A stretch of DNA of 55,776 bases from Phycisphaerales bacterium (GTDB taxonomy: Bacteria; Planctomycetota; Phycisphaerae; Phycisphaerales; UBA1924). Location: contig JADLGW010000011.1 of NCBI GenBank assembly GCA_020849105.1, forward strand, positions 1 to 55,776, given 5' to 3'. The notes under the pieces were generated by a model. That model made no database searches, had not been told where the DNA came from, and saw nothing but the letters and a program-made list of their open reading frames with translations. This document shows positions 53,774 through 55,776 of this stretch, piece by piece; position 1 is the first letter of the stretch; each line of letters starts with the position of its first letter. The position numbers and the translations under genes are program-made.

Positions 53774-54042
53774 CGCCTTCCTCGAGGAGAACCACATGGT
53801 ATGCGAAACTCACGGTACTCATGAACCCGGGACGGGTGCGGTTGGAAGGCGGAGGACTCAGCGGGCAGCCCCTCCACCGTTCATCGCCACCAGATCGAGC
53901 ATCCTCTGACCCCCAGGAAGGTCCGTGCAGCTGATCCGTGCTCTGGAATAACTCTCGACCGACTGCGAAACTGCCCCGGCGCCGGAAATAAGGGTTTGGG
54001 GGGCAGGCCTGTCGCCCGACGCCCCCCGGCAAGGAGACCACC
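53774..54042. other. gap between the R-M island and phage-type block 3
   Basis: This 269-bp stretch holds no convincing gene. GGGGGGC (53998-54004) and GCCCCCC (54021-54027) can pair as a hairpin just before the ribosome binding site of the next gene. Base composition changes from the lower-GC island to the high-GC neighbourhood about here, so one island border is probably inside it. No direct repeat or tRNA end was recognised. Confidence 0.4.
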
Positions 54043-54561
54043 GTGACCCGAATCGGACTGACCTTCGACGAGCACTTCGACCTCCGCGTGAAGCCCCGAA
54101 CCGGTGCGGACCCCGCGTTCCATGAGGCGGCCCAGGAGGAACGGGACTGGATGTTCCCGATGGCGACCGCCGCGGCCTCGCACCACCTGCGCTCCCGCGG
54201 CTACGACTGCCGCCCGGCGATCCTCGACGCGCTGATCCGGCAGGGGGTGGTCACGCCATCGAAGCCGGACGCATGGACGCAGGCCGACGTGGACGCCGCC
54301 GCCGATCACCTCGAAGAGGCGGGCATCCTCACGCCGTACGCGGCGATGTGCATGGCCCTGGGGTGCCGGTACGCCGACTTCCTGCGCCCGCTGCGTGAGG
54401 CCGCCGAGCGCGAGTCGGCCAAGTACGGGCGACCCGTGCGGCCTGACGACCAACTGTTCACCATGCATCGCGTGCCGCCCCGCGAGAGCACCCCGGCGGT
54501 GATCTCCTTCACGCTGTGCGACGACATCCGCGAGAGGCTCGAGCGTGGCGAGGAGGTCTGA
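54043..54561 (+). CDS. hypothetical protein of phage-like block 3
   Basis: The 172-residue, charged protein starts at GTG 54043 after CAAGGAGACCACC. The middle (DAWTQADVDAAADHLEEAGILTPYAAMCMALGCRYADFLRPLREAAE) is helical, with a helix-turn-helix-like pair around MALGCRYADFL. The C terminus TPAVISFTLCDDIRERLERGEEV is short and acidic. It ends where the sigma-like gene begins. Function unknown. Confidence 0.6.
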   Translation: MTRIGLTFDEHFDLRVKPRTGADPAFHEAAQEERDWMFPMATAAASHHLRSRGYDCRPAILDALIRQGVVTPSKPDAWTQADVDAAADHLEEAGILTPYAAMCMALGCRYADFLRPLREAAERESAKYGRPVRPDDQLFTMHRVPPRESTPAVISFTLCDDIRERLERGEEV

Positions 54562-55170
54562 ATGCCGGACCCCTCACCGATCGAGATCGAACTCACGCCC
54601 GACCTGCTCGACTACGCGCGGCAGAAAGGGATCGAGATTGCGAAGGGTTTTCGCAATCCACGGATCGACCCCGAGGACGCTGCACAGCACGCTCTGTTGC
54701 ACCTGATCGCCAAGCCGCCCAGGTGGGACCCAGCCCGGGGCGCGAGCCCGACGACCCTGATCTACACGATCGTGCAGCGGGCCGTCATCAAGTTCGTCGA
54801 GCGAGAGGCTCGCGACGTTCGACAGTTCCGGGCGCTGAACGAGCCTGTGGAATCTTCGCCAGCGGCGGCTGAGGGTGTCCATCCGGATCCTGTTGGAGAG
54901 GAGATCGCCAGCAGTCGCACGGTCGGCCTATCGCAGTCGTTCTGGGCCAAGGAAGACGTGTTCGAGTACATCGACAACGAGGACAGCCGTGCACTATGCC
55001 AGCTCGTGATGGAGTGCAACGGGAACGTCAGCGAGGCTGCGAGAAGGCTCAACGAGAAGAAAAGCACGATCCGGTACCGGCTGAAGTTGCTCATCCCGAA
55101 GCTGCTGGCCAAGGGCTTCAAGGTGGTCTCAGAAGGAGAGTTCCATGAACGGAAACGCGGTCAAGGATGA
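54562..55170 (+). CDS. sigma-like DNA-binding protein
   Basis: The 202-residue protein recalls ECF-type sigma factors or phage transcription regulators. A region 2-like stretch, RIDPEDAAQHALLHLIAKPPRWDPARGASPTTLIYTIVQ, is followed by a linker and a helix-turn-helix (NVSEAARRLNEKKSTIRYRLKLLIPKLL). It is the second sigma-like gene next to phage structural genes in this window, after the one at 24474. The start follows the previous stop (GAATG). The next gene begins inside it. Confidence 0.65.
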   Translation: MPDPSPIEIELTPDLLDYARQKGIEIAKGFRNPRIDPEDAAQHALLHLIAKPPRWDPARGASPTTLIYTIVQRAVIKFVEREARDVRQFRALNEPVESSPAAAEGVHPDPVGEEIASSRTVGLSQSFWAKEDVFEYIDNEDSRALCQLVMECNGNVSEAARRLNEKKSTIRYRLKLLIPKLLAKGFKVVSEGEFHERKRGQG

Positions 55171-55776
55171 CCTGTTGCTCGCGGCCGCCGGGGTCGAGAT
55201 CGAGGCCTCGGGCAAGGACGCCCGCCCCAAGATCAGCGTCGTCGCCTACACCGGCCGCATCATGCGCGTGCCGGGCTGGGGCGACATCGCCATCGACCTC
55301 GCGGGCCTCGAAGCGGGCGGCCAGGTACCGCTGCTGGCCGACCACGACGCCAGCGTCGGAAGCGTGGTGGGCCACGGGCAGCCCGAGGTCGCCGGCGGAC
55401 GGCTGGTCGTTTCCGGCGTCGTCAGCGGAGCGGGCGAGCCGGCCCGTCACGTCGTGGAGATGGCCAGGGGCGGCTTCCAGTTCCAGGCCTCTGTCGGCGT
55501 CGCGCCCGCCGAGCACGAGCGGGTGAAGCCGAACCAGTCAGTCGAGATCAACGGGCGGTCGCTGTCGTCGCCGGGCGGGTTCACGCTCGTGCGCAAGGGG
55601 CGGCTGCGGGAAGTCAGCATCACGCCGCTGGGGGCCGACGCGGAAACGTCGGTGGCCATCGCGGCTTCACGTCAAGGACGGACGAACATGGCGGACATCG
55701 CACACGAGGACCAGATCCGCGCCGACGAGCGCGACCGGCTGAAGGAGATCGAACTGACCTGCCGCCCCATCTTCGC
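55145..55776 (+). CDS. prohead protease/capsid maturation protein, 3' end cut by the window
   Basis: At least 210 residues are readable to the window edge. The start ATG 55145 follows a strong AGAAGGAGAG inside the sigma-like gene. KISVVAYTGRIMRVPGWGDIAIDLAGL, PLLADHDASVGSVVGHGQPEV and RLREVSITPLGADAETSVAIAAS match the S78/Mu-protease-type core, with His in ADHD and Ser in REVSITP as the likely catalytic pair. Such proteases cut the scaffold during capsid maturation. The final part, IRADERDRLKEIELTCR, looks like the beginning of a scaffold or capsid fusion segment. Its orientation is opposite to the capsid block at 47-50 kb. Confidence 0.8.
   Translation, partial: MNGNAVKDDLLLAAAGVEIEASGKDARPKISVVAYTGRIMRVPGWGDIAIDLAGLEAGGQVPLLADHDASVGSVVGHGQPEVAGGRLVVSGVVSGAGEPARHVVEMARGGFQFQASVGVAPAEHERVKPNQSVEINGRSLSSPGGFTLVRKGRLREVSITPLGADAETSVAIAASRQGRTNMADIAHEDQIRADERDRLKEIELTCRPIF

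Noticed and set aside
53840..53895. tRNA-like sequence ending in CCA that could be an attachment site
   Set aside because: No cloverleaf, T-loop or anticodon arm can be drawn.

Overview
The window reads as chromosomal DNA of a GC-rich member of the Planctomycetota, most likely class Phycisphaerae. The evidence is two secreted proteins ending in the GC-type dockerin anchor (DCNGDG...DFGCF...GCP), a giant surface protein that opens with a LEPR-XLL motif, a histone H1-like protein, an AT-hook protein, and aminofutalosine synthase of the futalosine menaquinone route. No rRNA, tRNA or CRISPR array was recognised.

Layout. 0-9.7 kb holds housekeeping genes: lipoproteins, the H1-like protein, class II DAHP synthase, MqnE, a GNAT enzyme, a thioesterase, the AT-hook protein, ParB, a Nudix hydrolase and a histidine kinase. 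Two identical 14-bp parS-like palindromes lie inside the Nudix and kinase genes, within 1.3 kb of parB. 9.8-11.2 kb is an operon of three related lipoproteins. 11.3-14.7 kb encodes a single-polypeptide restriction-modification enzyme of Type ISP/IIG architecture. 14.7-18.7 kb has hairpin repeats, a flavin-type oxidase fold protein and ClpB, which carries a 60-bp hairpin repeat inserted in frame. 18.9-23.4 kb encodes two dockerin-tagged secreted proteins and an aquaporin.

23.4-27.9 kb is a phage-like block: an S24/CI-like repressor, facing an operon of a sigma-like HTH protein, an ABC ATPase-acetyltransferase fusion, a small protein and a terminase large subunit. 27.9-30.0 kb returns to small host genes. 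30.2-40.0 kb is an export island: an OMF/MFP/RND heavy-metal-type efflux system followed by a DevBCA-like ABC exporter. 40.7-47.1 kb is one gene for a 2152-residue repetitive surface protein. 47.2-50.2 kb, on the minus strand, is a capsid block: an SU10/DUF5309-type major capsid protein, three small morphogenesis-type proteins and a holin-like protein. 50.3-53.8 kb is a visibly less GC-rich restriction-modification island (HsdM-like, HsdS-like and a convergent PD-(D/E)xK-like nuclease). 54.0 kb to the end is a third phage-like block: an unknown protein, a sigma-like protein and a prohead protease that runs off the window.

The observations most worth pursuing are: the three separated, host-GC phage modules, which could be prophage remnants or a domesticated particle/gene-transfer-agent-like system; the regulator/ABC-GNAT/terminase operon; the R-M island with a palindrome over its promoter; the parS sites; several hairpin repeat families that enter coding sequence; and a recurrent TANNNT box 5-7 nt before start codons, which implies leaderless transcripts.
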